A stretch of 54,160 bases of DNA from an uncultured Roseburia sp. GTDB taxonomy: Bacteria > Bacillota > Clostridia > Lachnospirales > Lachnospiraceae. Numbering within the stretch: the first letter of the stretch is position 1; every line of letters starts with the position of its first letter. The stretch is from the NCBI GenBank assembly GCA_910577925.1, contig CAJTOI010000022.1:1-54160 (forward strand), given 5' to 3'. A model generated the notes under the pieces. It saw nothing but the letters and a program-made list of their open reading frames with translations, did not search any database and was not told the DNA's origin. The translations under genes were made by a program, and so were the position numbers. Positions 40,870 to 49,659 of this stretch are shown piece by piece.

Positions 40870-42411
40870 CTATTCTTCCGTCCCTTTAACCGTCTCGTTC
40901 TTTACTACGAAATTGACCGCGTCAAGTCCGGACAAATTGATATTGCGGTTGACCTGCGCGTCGTAGGAATCCGCATTGATGATATCCGCGAGGTCTATCC
41001 CGGTGGCTTCTTTCATGCTCTCAAACACCTTCGCCATGACTACCGGCACATTGCCGGCCACCTGGTCCACGCCTCCGCCGTTTTCGCCTCCGCCGATAAT
41101 CGTAATTTTGTCAATCGCTCCAAGCGGCTCCGCGATCTTGCCCGCGATCTCGGGAAGCACCTGGATCATCATCTCCGCAACCGCCGCCTTGTTATACTTC
41201 GCATACGCCTCGGCCTTTTTCTCCATCGCCTCCGCCTCCGCAAGTCCTTTGGCCTGAATCGCAGCGGCTTCCGCCTCTCCGACCGCCCGGATCCCGGCCG
41301 CCTCCTGCTCCTTCATAAAGCGGTCGGCTTCCGCCTGTGCCCGTCTCGCCTGCGCGTCACGCTCGGCCTCGAACTGCTTTGCCTCCGCGGCGCGCTGTAT
41401 CTCAAACTGCTTTGCCTCCGCCTCTTTCTGGCGCTGGTAGAGCGCTGCGTCCGCATGCTGCTGTGCCGCGTACTTGTCGGCCTCCGCCTGTTTCTTAATC
41501 TCCGCCTCGAGCGCCTGCTCCTTGACCGCAACCTGCTTCTGCTTTAATTCGATTTCACGCTCCTGCTTTGCAATATCCGCATTCGCCGTCGTGATCTCGA
41601 TTGTTTTTCGCTGTTCTTCCTTCTGAATCTCGTAAGCGGCGTCCGCCATTGCCTTTTTGGTGTCGGCTTCCTGCTGCAGCTCGGACTTCTTGATCGCCAG
41701 CTCGTTCTGCTTCTTTGCGATTTCCGTCTGCGCCTCCACGGCCGCGTCGTTGGATTCCTTGTCCGCCGCTGCCTGCGCCACCTTGATATCGCGCTCGCTC
41801 TCGGCTCTGGCAATCGCCGCCGCCTTCTTGATCTTTACGATATTGTCGATACCGAGGTTTTCGATCACCTCGTTGCCGTCCACAAAGTTCTGCACGTTAA
41901 AACTGATGATATCGAGTCCCATCGCCGCAAGATCCGGCTCGGCGTTTTCCTTTACCAGCGTCGCAAACTTCTGCCGGTCGGAAACCATCTCCTCAAGCTT
42001 CATCTTGCCGACGATTTCCCGGACATTTCCCTCGAGCACCTCTCTTGCGACGCCCGCAATATATTCCGTGGGCTTGTTCAGGAAGTTTTCCGCCGCGAGC
42101 CGCAGCTTCTCGGGCTCGCTGCCGATTTTGACATTGACCGTCGCGTCTACGTTGATATTGATGTAATCCGCCGTAGGCACCGCGTTGCTGGTCTTCACGT
42201 CAATCGGTATCAGCCGAAGATTCAGCTTATCGAGCCGCTCAAAAAACGGAATCCGGATAGTCGCCTTCCCGATTGCAATCTTTGACTTTTTCTTGATACC
42301 GGAAATAATAAACGCCATATCCGGCGGCGCTTTCACATATCCCGCCGCAAACAGCAGGATCACAAGCGCCGCTATCACGGCAGCCGCTATCAGCGGTATA
42401 AATCTTTCCAT
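40870..42411 (-). CDS. Flotillin-like SPFH protein
   Basis: About 513 aa. One N-terminal helix (LIAAAVIAALVILLFAAGYV) anchors it, then an SPFH/band-7 domain (about 25-200: RIPFFERLDKLNLRLIPIDVKT, INVDATVNVKIG), then a long Ala/Glu/Lys-rich coiled coil (about 205-400) with repeated EAEA and AEAKQFE segments, and a Gly-rich end. Flotillins scaffold membrane microdomains. The start at 42411 is chosen over a GTG at 42420 because AGGAGG would lie too close to the latter. Many flotillin genes sit beside an NfeD-type gene; none is present here. It follows the SDR gene by about 65 bp. Confidence 0.92.
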   Translation of the reverse strand: MERFIPLIAAAVIAALVILLFAAGYVKAPPDMAFIISGIKKKSKIAIGKATIRIPFFERLDKLNLRLIPIDVKTSNAVPTADYININVDATVNVKIGSEPEKLRLAAENFLNKPTEYIAGVAREVLEGNVREIVGKMKLEEMVSDRQKFATLVKENAEPDLAAMGLDIISFNVQNFVDGNEVIENLGIDNIVKIKKAAAIARAESERDIKVAQAAADKESNDAAVEAQTEIAKKQNELAIKKSELQQEADTKKAMADAAYEIQKEEQRKTIEITTANADIAKQEREIELKQKQVAVKEQALEAEIKKQAEADKYAAQQHADAALYQRQKEAEAKQFEIQRAAEAKQFEAERDAQARRAQAEADRFMKEQEAAGIRAVGEAEAAAIQAKGLAEAEAMEKKAEAYAKYNKAAVAEMMIQVLPEIAGKIAEPLGAIDKITIIGGGENGGGVDQVAGNVPVVMAKVFESMKEATGIDLADIINADSYDAQVNRNINLSGLDAVNFVVKNETVKGTEE

Positions 42412-42477
42412 AATAAACACTCCTCCTTTTCTTTGGTATTCCCCACAGACATTCGTCTGTGCCTGCGGACCTGCAGC

Positions 42478-43278
42478 CTACGGCCGAAGTCCCATGCCGC
42501 CCTCAAGCGTGATCGTCTCACCCGACATATATTTAAAATCAGGAGAGGCAAGCTGCAGGCAGACACGTCCGATCTCCAGCTCGACATCTCCGTAATGCCC
42601 CATCGGCGGCATGTGAACGTTCTGCTTAAACGCCTCCGGATACGCCTCCTCAAAGTTTTCAAGCTGCGCGGTCCACGCCAGCGGACACACGACATTGACA
42701 TTGATGCCGTCCTTGCCCCACTCATTTGCCGCCACACGGGTCAGGCCGCGGATTCCTTCTTTTGCCGCAGCATATGCGCACTGTCCGAAATTGCCGAATA
42801 AACCGGCGCCCGATGCAAAATTGATCACGGAACCCTTCGTCTCCTTTAAATACGGATAGCACGCTTTCATATAATAAAATGCCGCATACAACCCGGAATA
42901 CACTGCAAGATCAAACTGCTCTGTCGTGTGATCCACAAGTGTTACGCCGGACGCCGATGCCTGCGCATTGTTAATCAGGACATCAATCCTTCCGAATTTC
43001 TCAATTGTCTTGTCCACGACATTCCCGACAACGCTCTCATTGTCCGCACCTGCGCTGACATCCGCGCGAACCGGAAGCACCTGCACGCCGTACAGTCTCT
43101 CCAGTTCCTCTTTTGCCTCCTCAAGCTTCTTCACGTTGCGGCCCGTAACTACGATATTCGCGCCTTCCTTCGCATAAGCCGTGGCGATCCCGTACCCGAT
43201 CGAGCCGCATTTCCCGTCTTTGAGGACCGCGCGTCCTCCGCCGGTAAGAATCACCGTTTTTCCTGTCATAATACCCAT
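42478..43278 (-). CDS. SDR family oxidoreductase with extended cofactor loop
   Basis: 266 aa, Rossmann-fold dehydrogenase. Active-site residues: Ser in VINFASGAG, Tyr and Lys in YAAAKEG. The nucleotide loop is atypical: TGGGRAV, an insert LKDGKC, then GSIGYGIA, instead of the compact TGxxxGIG. NNAQ replaces the common NNAG. The end SGETITLEGGMGLRP is usual for classical SDRs. Cofactor binding through RNVKKL after the second strand hints at NADP. The substrate is unknown; hydroxysteroid, sugar alcohol or acyl substrates are all conceivable. The start at 43278 follows AGGAGGGG. Confidence 0.87.
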   Translation of the reverse strand: MGIMTGKTVILTGGGRAVLKDGKCGSIGYGIATAYAKEGANIVVTGRNVKKLEEAKEELERLYGVQVLPVRADVSAGADNESVVGNVVDKTIEKFGRIDVLINNAQASASGVTLVDHTTEQFDLAVYSGLYAAFYYMKACYPYLKETKGSVINFASGAGLFGNFGQCAYAAAKEGIRGLTRVAANEWGKDGINVNVVCPLAWTAQLENFEEAYPEAFKQNVHMPPMGHYGDVELEIGRVCLQLASPDFKYMSGETITLEGGMGLRP

Positions 43279-43418
43279 AATAAATTCCCCTCCTAAAATT
43301 GTGCAATCTGTACTTTATTTATATCCATTATAAAAAATCCCATCCGATTTGTAAATTTTATTCTGTATAAATTTCCGAAACGGCCATTTTTCCTTTCGGT
43401 CCGCCCCGCACAACGGGC

Positions 43419-43447
43419 TTGTATTATTTCCATATTTATGCTAATAT
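43419..43447 (+). promoter_or_regulatory. Predicted promoter of the second MATE gene
   Basis: TTGTAT (43419-43424), 17-bp spacer, TAATAT (43442-43447), about 40 nt before the start codon at 43490. Confidence 0.6.
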
Positions 43448-43489
43448 TTGAAGGATACTCTGAAATACACAAGGAAATGAGGTTTTACT

Positions 43490-44857
43490 ATGAATGAAAA
43501 CAAGATGGGCGTCATGCCTGTTGACAAATTAATCATATCCATGTCGCTGCCGATTATGATTTCCATGCTCGTTCAGGCGCTCTACAACATTATCGACAGT
43601 ATTTTCGTCGCGATGATCAGCGAGAACGCGCTGACCGCGGTCTCCATGGCTTTCCCGATCCAAAATCTGATGATTGCCGTGGGCGTCGGCACCGCAGTCG
43701 GCGTCAATGCACTGCTCGCGCGCTCTCTCGGCGAGAAAGATTTCGACAAGGTAAATAAAATCGCCGAGAATTCGGTATTCCTTGTCTTTTTGAGTTTTCT
43801 CCTGTTTTTTATCATCGGCCTGTTTTTTTCCGAGGCCTTTTACCGCAGCCAGACGGATATTGCCGAGATTATCGATTACGGAACGCAGTATATGACAATC
43901 TGCTCCTGCCTGTCGGTCGGAATCTTTACACAGGTCATGTTTGAGCGGCTCCTGCAGGCAACCGGGAAAACCATTTACACCATGTTCACCCAGGGCATCG
44001 GCGCCGTCGTAAATATTATCCTCGACCCGATTCTGATTTTCGGCCTGTTCGGCCTTCCCGCAATGGGCGTTGCGGGAGCTGCCGCGGCAACGGTCATCGG
44101 CCAGATCGTGGGCGGGATTCTGTCTGTCGCATTTAACCACATAAAAAATCAGGAAGTGCGCATCCGGATGCGGGGCTTTCGCCCGAACGGGAGTATTATC
44201 GCTCAGATCTATCAAATCGGCGTTCCCGCGATTATTATGCAGGCAATCGGTTCCCTGATGACCTACGGAATGAACCGCATTCTGATTTCGTTTACTTCGA
44301 CGGCGACCGCCGTGTTCGGCGTCTACTTTAAACTGCAGAGCTTTGTCTTTATGCCGGTATTCGGCCTGAATAACGGTATCATCCCGGTTATCGCCTACAA
44401 CTACGGCGCCGGCAGCAAAGACCGCGTCGTCAAGACCATCAAACACGGCACCGCCTACGCCGTTGTCATTCTGACCGTGGGGCTGATCCTTTTCCAGGTC
44501 ATCCCCGGCCCGATGCTGCGCATGTTCAACGCCTCCGACACGATGATGTCCCTCGGCATTCCGGCGCTGCGCATTATCAGTACAAGCTTTTTCTTTGCGG
44601 CATTCTCCATTGCGTGCAGCGCGGCCTTTCAGGCGATGGGCAAGGCGGTCTACAGCATGGTTATCTCTATCGTCAGGCAGCTGCTTGTACTGCTTCCGGT
44701 CGCATTTGGGCTGGCGATGCTCGGGAATGTCGATCTCGTGTGGTGGTCGTTCCCGATCGCGGAGGTGGCCGCTATCATACTCACGGTTTTCTTCATGCAG
44801 AAAATGAACCGTGAAATCATCCAGAAAATAGGGAATACCTCTCAGGTCGCTTCATGA
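43490..44857 (+). CDS. MATE family exporter
   Basis: 455 aa, 12 helices. The N-terminal half has LPIMISMLVQALYNIIDSIFVA and GVNALLARSLGEKDFDKVN; the second half has KLQSFVFMPVFGLNNGIIPVIAYNYGAG, a well-conserved family segment. It belongs to the DinF/NorM-like clostridial group and differs clearly from the MATE protein at 1710-3074. It is transcribed alone, diverging from the SDR/flotillin genes, and ended by a strong terminator. Substrate unknown. Confidence 0.93.
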   Translation: MNENKMGVMPVDKLIISMSLPIMISMLVQALYNIIDSIFVAMISENALTAVSMAFPIQNLMIAVGVGTAVGVNALLARSLGEKDFDKVNKIAENSVFLVFLSFLLFFIIGLFFSEAFYRSQTDIAEIIDYGTQYMTICSCLSVGIFTQVMFERLLQATGKTIYTMFTQGIGAVVNIILDPILIFGLFGLPAMGVAGAAAATVIGQIVGGILSVAFNHIKNQEVRIRMRGFRPNGSIIAQIYQIGVPAIIMQAIGSLMTYGMNRILISFTSTATAVFGVYFKLQSFVFMPVFGLNNGIIPVIAYNYGAGSKDRVVKTIKHGTAYAVVILTVGLILFQVIPGPMLRMFNASDTMMSLGIPALRIISTSFFFAAFSIACSAAFQAMGKAVYSMVISIVRQLLVLLPVAFGLAMLGNVDLVWWSFPIAEVAAIILTVFFMQKMNREIIQKIGNTSQVAS

Positions 44858-44886
44858 CCCGAGGGGCGCCCTCAGATTAGACATAG

Positions 44887-44920
44887 GGGCCGTTCGCAAA
44901 GTGCGTGCGGCCCGTTTTTT
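44887..44920 (+). terminator. Terminator of the second MATE gene
   Basis: GGGCCG (44887-44892) pairs with CGGCCC (44908-44913), with CGCA/TGCG pairing inside, followed by GTTTTTT. Confidence 0.88.
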
Positions 44921-44980
44921 AATTTGTCTTATGCCTTTTGGAGTTTTCTGACTTTTCTTTTGAAGCTTTCCGGATGAGCC

Positions 44981-46371
44981 TTATCCGCTCTGGTGCGCAT
45001 GATAATCCATCCACTTGTCCCGCAGCACGTTGTTCAGTAACGGATAGTTCGCATGCCCCACCGTGGTTCCCACACAGTTCTGCGCAGGCATGACGGCAGT
45101 GGCTGCCCGCATGGTCTTTTCCGCCATGTTTCCGTTCCCGTCACAGTAGCGGATCGTCATCACGGCCTCCTCAAAGGCGATTTCAAATGCTTTCAGATAC
45201 AGCTCCCGCATCGTTTGCTCATCCGCCCAGAAATTAGCCAGCCGGTCGCGGCCGGTGTCCGTATCATTTAATGCAAAGTGCTTCACATAACAGAACATCC
45301 CCTGATCGCCTGCGCCGGAAATTACAGCGGCAGCCAGCTTGCCGGACAGTACCGGGTCCTCGGAGTAATATTCAAACACCCGGCCGTTGAACACAGAGCG
45401 GTGAAGATTGATGGCCGGACAATACCAGCCGTTGATTCCGCTCTGCAGCGATTCCTGCCCAAAAGCCGCACCGATCTCATAGAGCAGATCCGTATCCCAG
45501 GTCGCCGCCATCAGCGGTGCAAACCCAAAGGACGCGCTCTTTGACATATCATAACCGCCATCAATTCCCCCAGCTCCATCGGCGCGGAACACACCAGAAT
45601 AACCACCACGCTGCCGCAGGTCTGCTTTGCCGCCCGGATTGCCCCCTTCTCATTTTCCGTCAGGGCAAAATAATGCGGCGTACCGTCCTCATAAGCATCG
45701 TATTTCTGGTCCTGCCCCTCCTGGCCGGAGCGCGTGATAAAAACGATTCCGGTGGTGTCGGCTGCCGGGGTCAGGTTCTCATAGACAGACGGGCCGTACT
45801 CATAAATCTTGCAGTCGCCGCCCAGCATAGAGCCGGCTTCACCCGCCGCGTTAGTCCCGGGCGCTTCGACAATAATTTCCGGCTCGCCGGCGGCAGTCAT
45901 GCGATCGGCCGCCGCCGTGTCAATGCTGTATGCGGCCAGCCCCTGCTCCGGTGTCACCGGGTTTGCAACCCATTTGGCCGAACCGCCGGAAGTGAGCTGC
46001 CCGTAGATGGGATTGAGGTACGCATAGCCGAAGGGCATGACCGTACTGCCCGCGGCCAGCGGCAGAATACCGTTATTTTTGAGCAGCACGCTGCCCTCCT
46101 CCGCCACTCTGCGGGCGACGGCGTAACCTCCCTCGGTGGATTCATCCTGATTGGCATACCGGGTCTGGTAATAATTTCCGTCCAGTCCCACGGCGCCATC
46201 GGGTGTGGAAATATATGTTTCGCCCTTCCCCACATAAGTGTCTAATGTCGACGCCAGCATATTGCAGGCCAGATTTGCCACGAGCGCCAGCACGACCATG
46301 ATTGTCAGAATCGGAATCAGGATCGCCCGGAAGGCTCTGTTGGACATTCGCAGTTTTACTTTCTGTTCCAT
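44981..46371 (-). pseudogene. Broken domain-permuted GH3 beta-glucosidase
   Basis: Two overlapping frames. The first (46371 leftward) has an N-terminal membrane helix, then GH3 C-domain motifs placed first: ARRVAEEGSVLLKNNGILPL and VVVILVCSAPMELGEL. That order is known from permuted GH3 enzymes of rumen and gut clostridia. It then runs out of frame directly into catalytic-domain sequence read in the second frame (45592-44981): DGAGGIDGGYDMSK, WYCPAINLHRSVFNGRVFEYYSED, YVKHFALNDTDTGRDR. Several hundred residues expected between are missing. The segment order near the end is also scrambled (YCDGNGNM precedes NCVGTTVGHANYPLLNNVLRDKW), and the catalytic Asp region is lost. It cannot encode an active enzyme. 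Confidence 0.82.
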
Positions 46372-46443
46372 TTTTACCTCCTTGCGTTTTTGATATACGA
46401 ACTGTATGCGGCGATGCGCCGCCCTTTCCGGGTCAGTTTACAA

Positions 46444-46475
46444 TAAAAAAAGAACGCCCCGCAATAGAGACGTCC
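46444..46475 (-). terminator. Weak terminator after the collapsed regulator/kinase gene
   Basis: GAACG (46452-46456) pairs with CGTCC (46471-46475) allowing one G-U. On the minus strand TTTTTTT follows. The stem is short, so confidence is limited. Confidence 0.45.
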
Positions 46476-46480
46476 TAACC

Positions 46481-47161
46481 TTACATATTTTGGCGCAGCC
46501 TTACACAGGCTGTCCGGGCAGCGGAATGAGAACGGACAAATGGAACTGGCAGGCCGTCCTCAAAGGTGAGCGGGCCGGAAAAATAATTGTCCACAGTAAT
46601 TACCAGAAGCCCCCGGCTCTCCCGCACCTGAAAGCTGATGTTGCGGTCCTCCACCTGCTCCAGCTTCGATACCGCTTCAATGGCATTTTCTAATGCGTTG
46701 CCGAATAAAGCACAGATATCCCCCACCGGCATGAAGGACAGCTTTTCTCCGTCCGCCATGCAGGACAGACGGATGCCCTCCTTCTCACAATAAAGGCTGC
46801 GTTCCGTCAGAATTGTGTCCAGCGTGTCGTTTCCCGTTTTAACTGCCGCTTCATAAATGCCGATCAGCCGCTTCATTTCCTGCATTTCCTCCGGCAGGAC
46901 CGGCTCCTCCGCCTCCTGCTCCATCTGGCTGCGCTCCAGCACCCCGGAGCGGATGTAGAGCAAAAAGACACAACAGAAAATAGACAGCTGGATGTCCATG
47001 AAAACCAGATCAAAGCCGCGGTACGGCTCCAGAAAGGACACCGCATTCGCGAATACGGTGACATGAAACGACTCGCCGATGAGCTGCTGATATCGGGACA
47101 GGTAATTTTCCAACGTCTGCACGGCTTCCTTTTCATCCTCTACAATCGCAACACGAACCAA
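46481..47161 (-). pseudogene. Collapsed LytTR-type response regulator/GHKL kinase pair
   Basis: A 226-codon frame that splices pieces of two genes. It starts as a receiver domain (VRVAIVEDEKEAVQTLENYL to FDLVFMDIQ, with the phospho-acceptor Asp) and stops there: the rest of the receiver and the LytTR DNA-binding domain are absent. It continues in frame as the last membrane helix of an AgrC-like kinase, lacks the His-box segment, resumes at KTGNDTLDTILTER and GNALENAIEAV (N box), then loses the glycine box. At the end the frame is wrong; the adjacent frame reads LSVLIPLPGQPV and a stop at 46501-46503, the natural kinase end. The start is probably TTG at 47161 after AAAGGGGG. It is non-functional as a two-component system. 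Confidence 0.75.
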
Positions 47162-47191
47162 ACCCGATTCCCCCTTTCCGGCAAAAACCGA

Positions 47192-49534
47192 TCATTTTCC
47201 TCGCTGCGGCACAGGCTCCTCATAGCCGTCCATCCGATTCCGCCTCTCACTCAGAATAGAAACCGTCAGCAGCCCCAGCAGGGAAAGCAACGACACCACC
47301 TCCGCTATTCTCCACGGCAGCGGCTCCTTAAACCGAACTGTGATATTTCCTTTGAAATCGGCCGGAAGCGAAAATGCGATGACATTATTTTCCCCGTCCG
47401 CGATCGCATATTCCCTGCCGCTCTCATCCCATACATGGTACCCCGGGTAATTGAAAAAGGGAACCTCAATATATGCCGCCTCACCGCCTGTCTCACACTG
47501 CAAAAGCATCTGTGATCCGCTCTTTCGGAGCTCTGTCACCGCTGCATTTTCCGCATAAATCTCTCCCTCCAGCCTGCCGGCATCCGTACCGGTACGCAGG
47601 TATTCCGTGCCCGTATAGAGCGTACTCAGACCGGGCGTGTCATAATTTTGCATCAGGCCCGAAACGCCCTCATCCTGAATCAAATCCACAGACCCGAACA
47701 GATCACCCGCAATATAGCAGGTCATAAGGATACACGTCCCGGCCGCCAGCATGCATAGCTTCTTTTGCTTCGCCACATCCTCCTTCCCCAGCCAGAGCAG
47801 CAGCTCACACAAAAGCAGCGTCAGAAAAATCGCCGCGATCCCAAGGTATCTCCACGGGAACTGCACCTGCGCCAACGCATTAAAAATACCGGACCGTTTC
47901 GCGAGATAATCCCACGGGAACAGATTTGAAGCCAGAAACAAAAGCAGTACGGCGGAAACCACATGAAACAGACAGCGCTTGTTTGCCCTTCCCATCAGCA
48001 GCAGATATATCGCCGCCGCCAACGCCGCCATCAAAACCGGCCCCGGTGTCAGCTGCATCCTTCCGACGATAGAATTCGATACGCCTCCCCTCATTCCCTC
48101 AAAAAAAGCAAAATACTGACCGATATACGCACCGCCCGACTGTATCGTCATCACTTCATGCTGTACCTTATTCGTTATATTGACATCCCCATTTCTATAA
48201 TAATCAAGAAAAGGCACGAGGAAGTATGCGTTGAGCAGCACCGTAGCGCATACGGCTGTCACATAAACCTTTAATGTATTTTTGCGGAATGTCTTTTTTA
48301 AGAAGACCACACAAATAATAAAAAGGACAAAGACCGCCATCTCCGTCGAGAGAATATGTGAAGACAGCAGAATCGTCATACCGGCCGTAAGCGGCAGTGC
48401 GTTTCTCTTATAGGTCTCCCCGTTTTTTGCATCCTCCGCGGTATAGATGCGGTAAAAGGCCAGTGCAAGCAGCGGGAACGCCATCATAGCCGTGTACTCT
48501 CCGACCGCTGCCCGCTCGTAAATATCTAACAGCCGGTAGGGACATGTCACATAGGCCAGTGTCCCGATAAGCGCGATCTCCTGCTTTCGGAAAATTTCCA
48601 GAAAACACCGATAGCTTAGGAAAACAGTCCCTGCATTTATAAAAAATATATATATTTTGTAAGCGCTGATAACAGAAAAGCCCAGCAGCCGCAGCAACGC
48701 CGGCAGATAAAGAAACACATCCCCATAGTAAACGGAAACCGGATATCCGTACCCGTTCAGCGCTAAAGAATGAAGCTTCGCCGGGAAATTCCCCAACCGC
48801 AGCTCTCTGGCGATTCCCTCAATGCGCAGCAGATGAAAATGGATGTCATGCCCGGAATAATAGTCGGCGATCAGCTCCGGCAGTGTCGCGAGAAAGAGAA
48901 TCCCAAGCAGGAGCAGCAGCTCTCTCCTGTGCGTTTTGATAAAATCGGAAAACACCAGCAGCATATCCAGCAGCAGAAACACACCAAACAGGCAGAAAAT
49001 GCGGCGGATATCATAGGACTTACTCTCACTGATAACAATATTCTGAATTTTCAGATATCCCTTTCCGTGATACCGAACTGTCACCCCAAAATTGTCCACA
49101 TCGTCCGTAAGCTCTATCCGAAACTCTTTTACATGACTCTTTGCGTCAAGTGTCACCTCATCCCCGCGCAGGCATCCTCTGCCGTCTATGCCTGACGCAG
49201 TAGCCACACAGCTGTTATCGCTGTCCGCATCATAGTATACCGTAATCACATAGGAGCCTCTCTCCAAATCTATGTATGGGCCGTAGATCATGTCCGCCGC
49301 ATACTTGTCCTTATACACCGTTTCGTCAATATACCATGCCTCTTCGCTCTCGTCATATGCAATCAGCCATGCCTGCCATTCCGCCACATCCACATCCGGC
49401 GTTTTCCGCTCCTTTGTGAAACAAAAAAAAGCCGCGATGCCAAGCACAAATGCCTGCACCGCCAGAAGCAGCAATAGATGCCTCTTTATCCATGCCGCAG
49501 CCATAGTTATTTTTCCCGATTCTTTTTCCTTCAT
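47192..49534 (-). CDS. YfhO/PTPS-related polytopic membrane protein
   Basis: 780 aa. A first helix is followed by an extracellular beta-rich domain (about 45-165), then some 12 helices (about 180-600), then a second extracellular beta domain and a final helix. The segment LPELIADYYSGHDIHFHLLRIEGIARELRLGNFPAKL is characteristic of large GT-C-like membrane proteins annotated as 6-pyruvoyl-tetrahydropterin synthase-related. Such proteins are thought to glycosylate cell-wall polymers or lipids, but activity is not established for this group. The collapsed regulator gene follows after 30 bp, so they may once have formed one operon with the GH3 gene. Confidence 0.75.
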   Translation of the reverse strand: MKEKESGKITMAAAWIKRHLLLLLAVQAFVLGIAAFFCFTKERKTPDVDVAEWQAWLIAYDESEEAWYIDETVYKDKYAADMIYGPYIDLERGSYVITVYYDADSDNSCVATASGIDGRGCLRGDEVTLDAKSHVKEFRIELTDDVDNFGVTVRYHGKGYLKIQNIVISESKSYDIRRIFCLFGVFLLLDMLLVFSDFIKTHRRELLLLLGILFLATLPELIADYYSGHDIHFHLLRIEGIARELRLGNFPAKLHSLALNGYGYPVSVYYGDVFLYLPALLRLLGFSVISAYKIYIFFINAGTVFLSYRCFLEIFRKQEIALIGTLAYVTCPYRLLDIYERAAVGEYTAMMAFPLLALAFYRIYTAEDAKNGETYKRNALPLTAGMTILLSSHILSTEMAVFVLFIICVVFLKKTFRKNTLKVYVTAVCATVLLNAYFLVPFLDYYRNGDVNITNKVQHEVMTIQSGGAYIGQYFAFFEGMRGGVSNSIVGRMQLTPGPVLMAALAAAIYLLLMGRANKRCLFHVVSAVLLLFLASNLFPWDYLAKRSGIFNALAQVQFPWRYLGIAAIFLTLLLCELLLWLGKEDVAKQKKLCMLAAGTCILMTCYIAGDLFGSVDLIQDEGVSGLMQNYDTPGLSTLYTGTEYLRTGTDAGRLEGEIYAENAAVTELRKSGSQMLLQCETGGEAAYIEVPFFNYPGYHVWDESGREYAIADGENNVIAFSLPADFKGNITVRFKEPLPWRIAEVVSLLSLLGLLTVSILSERRNRMDGYEEPVPQRGK

Positions 49535-49593
49535 AGCTCACTTCTCTTTTCCCGCGTCAGGCCTGATATGCGCTGCCAGACATATTTAAGAAC

Positions 49594-49621
49594 TGCCAGA
49601 CATCCTTTCGGACATCTGGCA
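49594..49621 (-). terminator. Hairpin after gdhA, probable terminator
   Basis: TGCCAGACATCC (49594-49605) and GGACATCTGGCA (49610-49621) form a 12-bp stem (two G-U pairs on the minus-strand RNA) with a 4-nt loop. Only a weak T-rich tail (GTTCTTAAAT) follows. GCCAGACAT occurs once more at 49574-49582. Confidence 0.6.
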
Positions 49622-49659
49622 ATTTCATGTACAGATTCATTCTATTGTACCGCTTTCTC

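Noticed and set aside
46481..47161. Natural hybrid two-component protein
   Set aside because: The receiver ends right after its phospho-acceptor and the kinase lacks its His box and glycine box. The kinase's natural ending is present out of frame, which fits collapse rather than a designed fusion.
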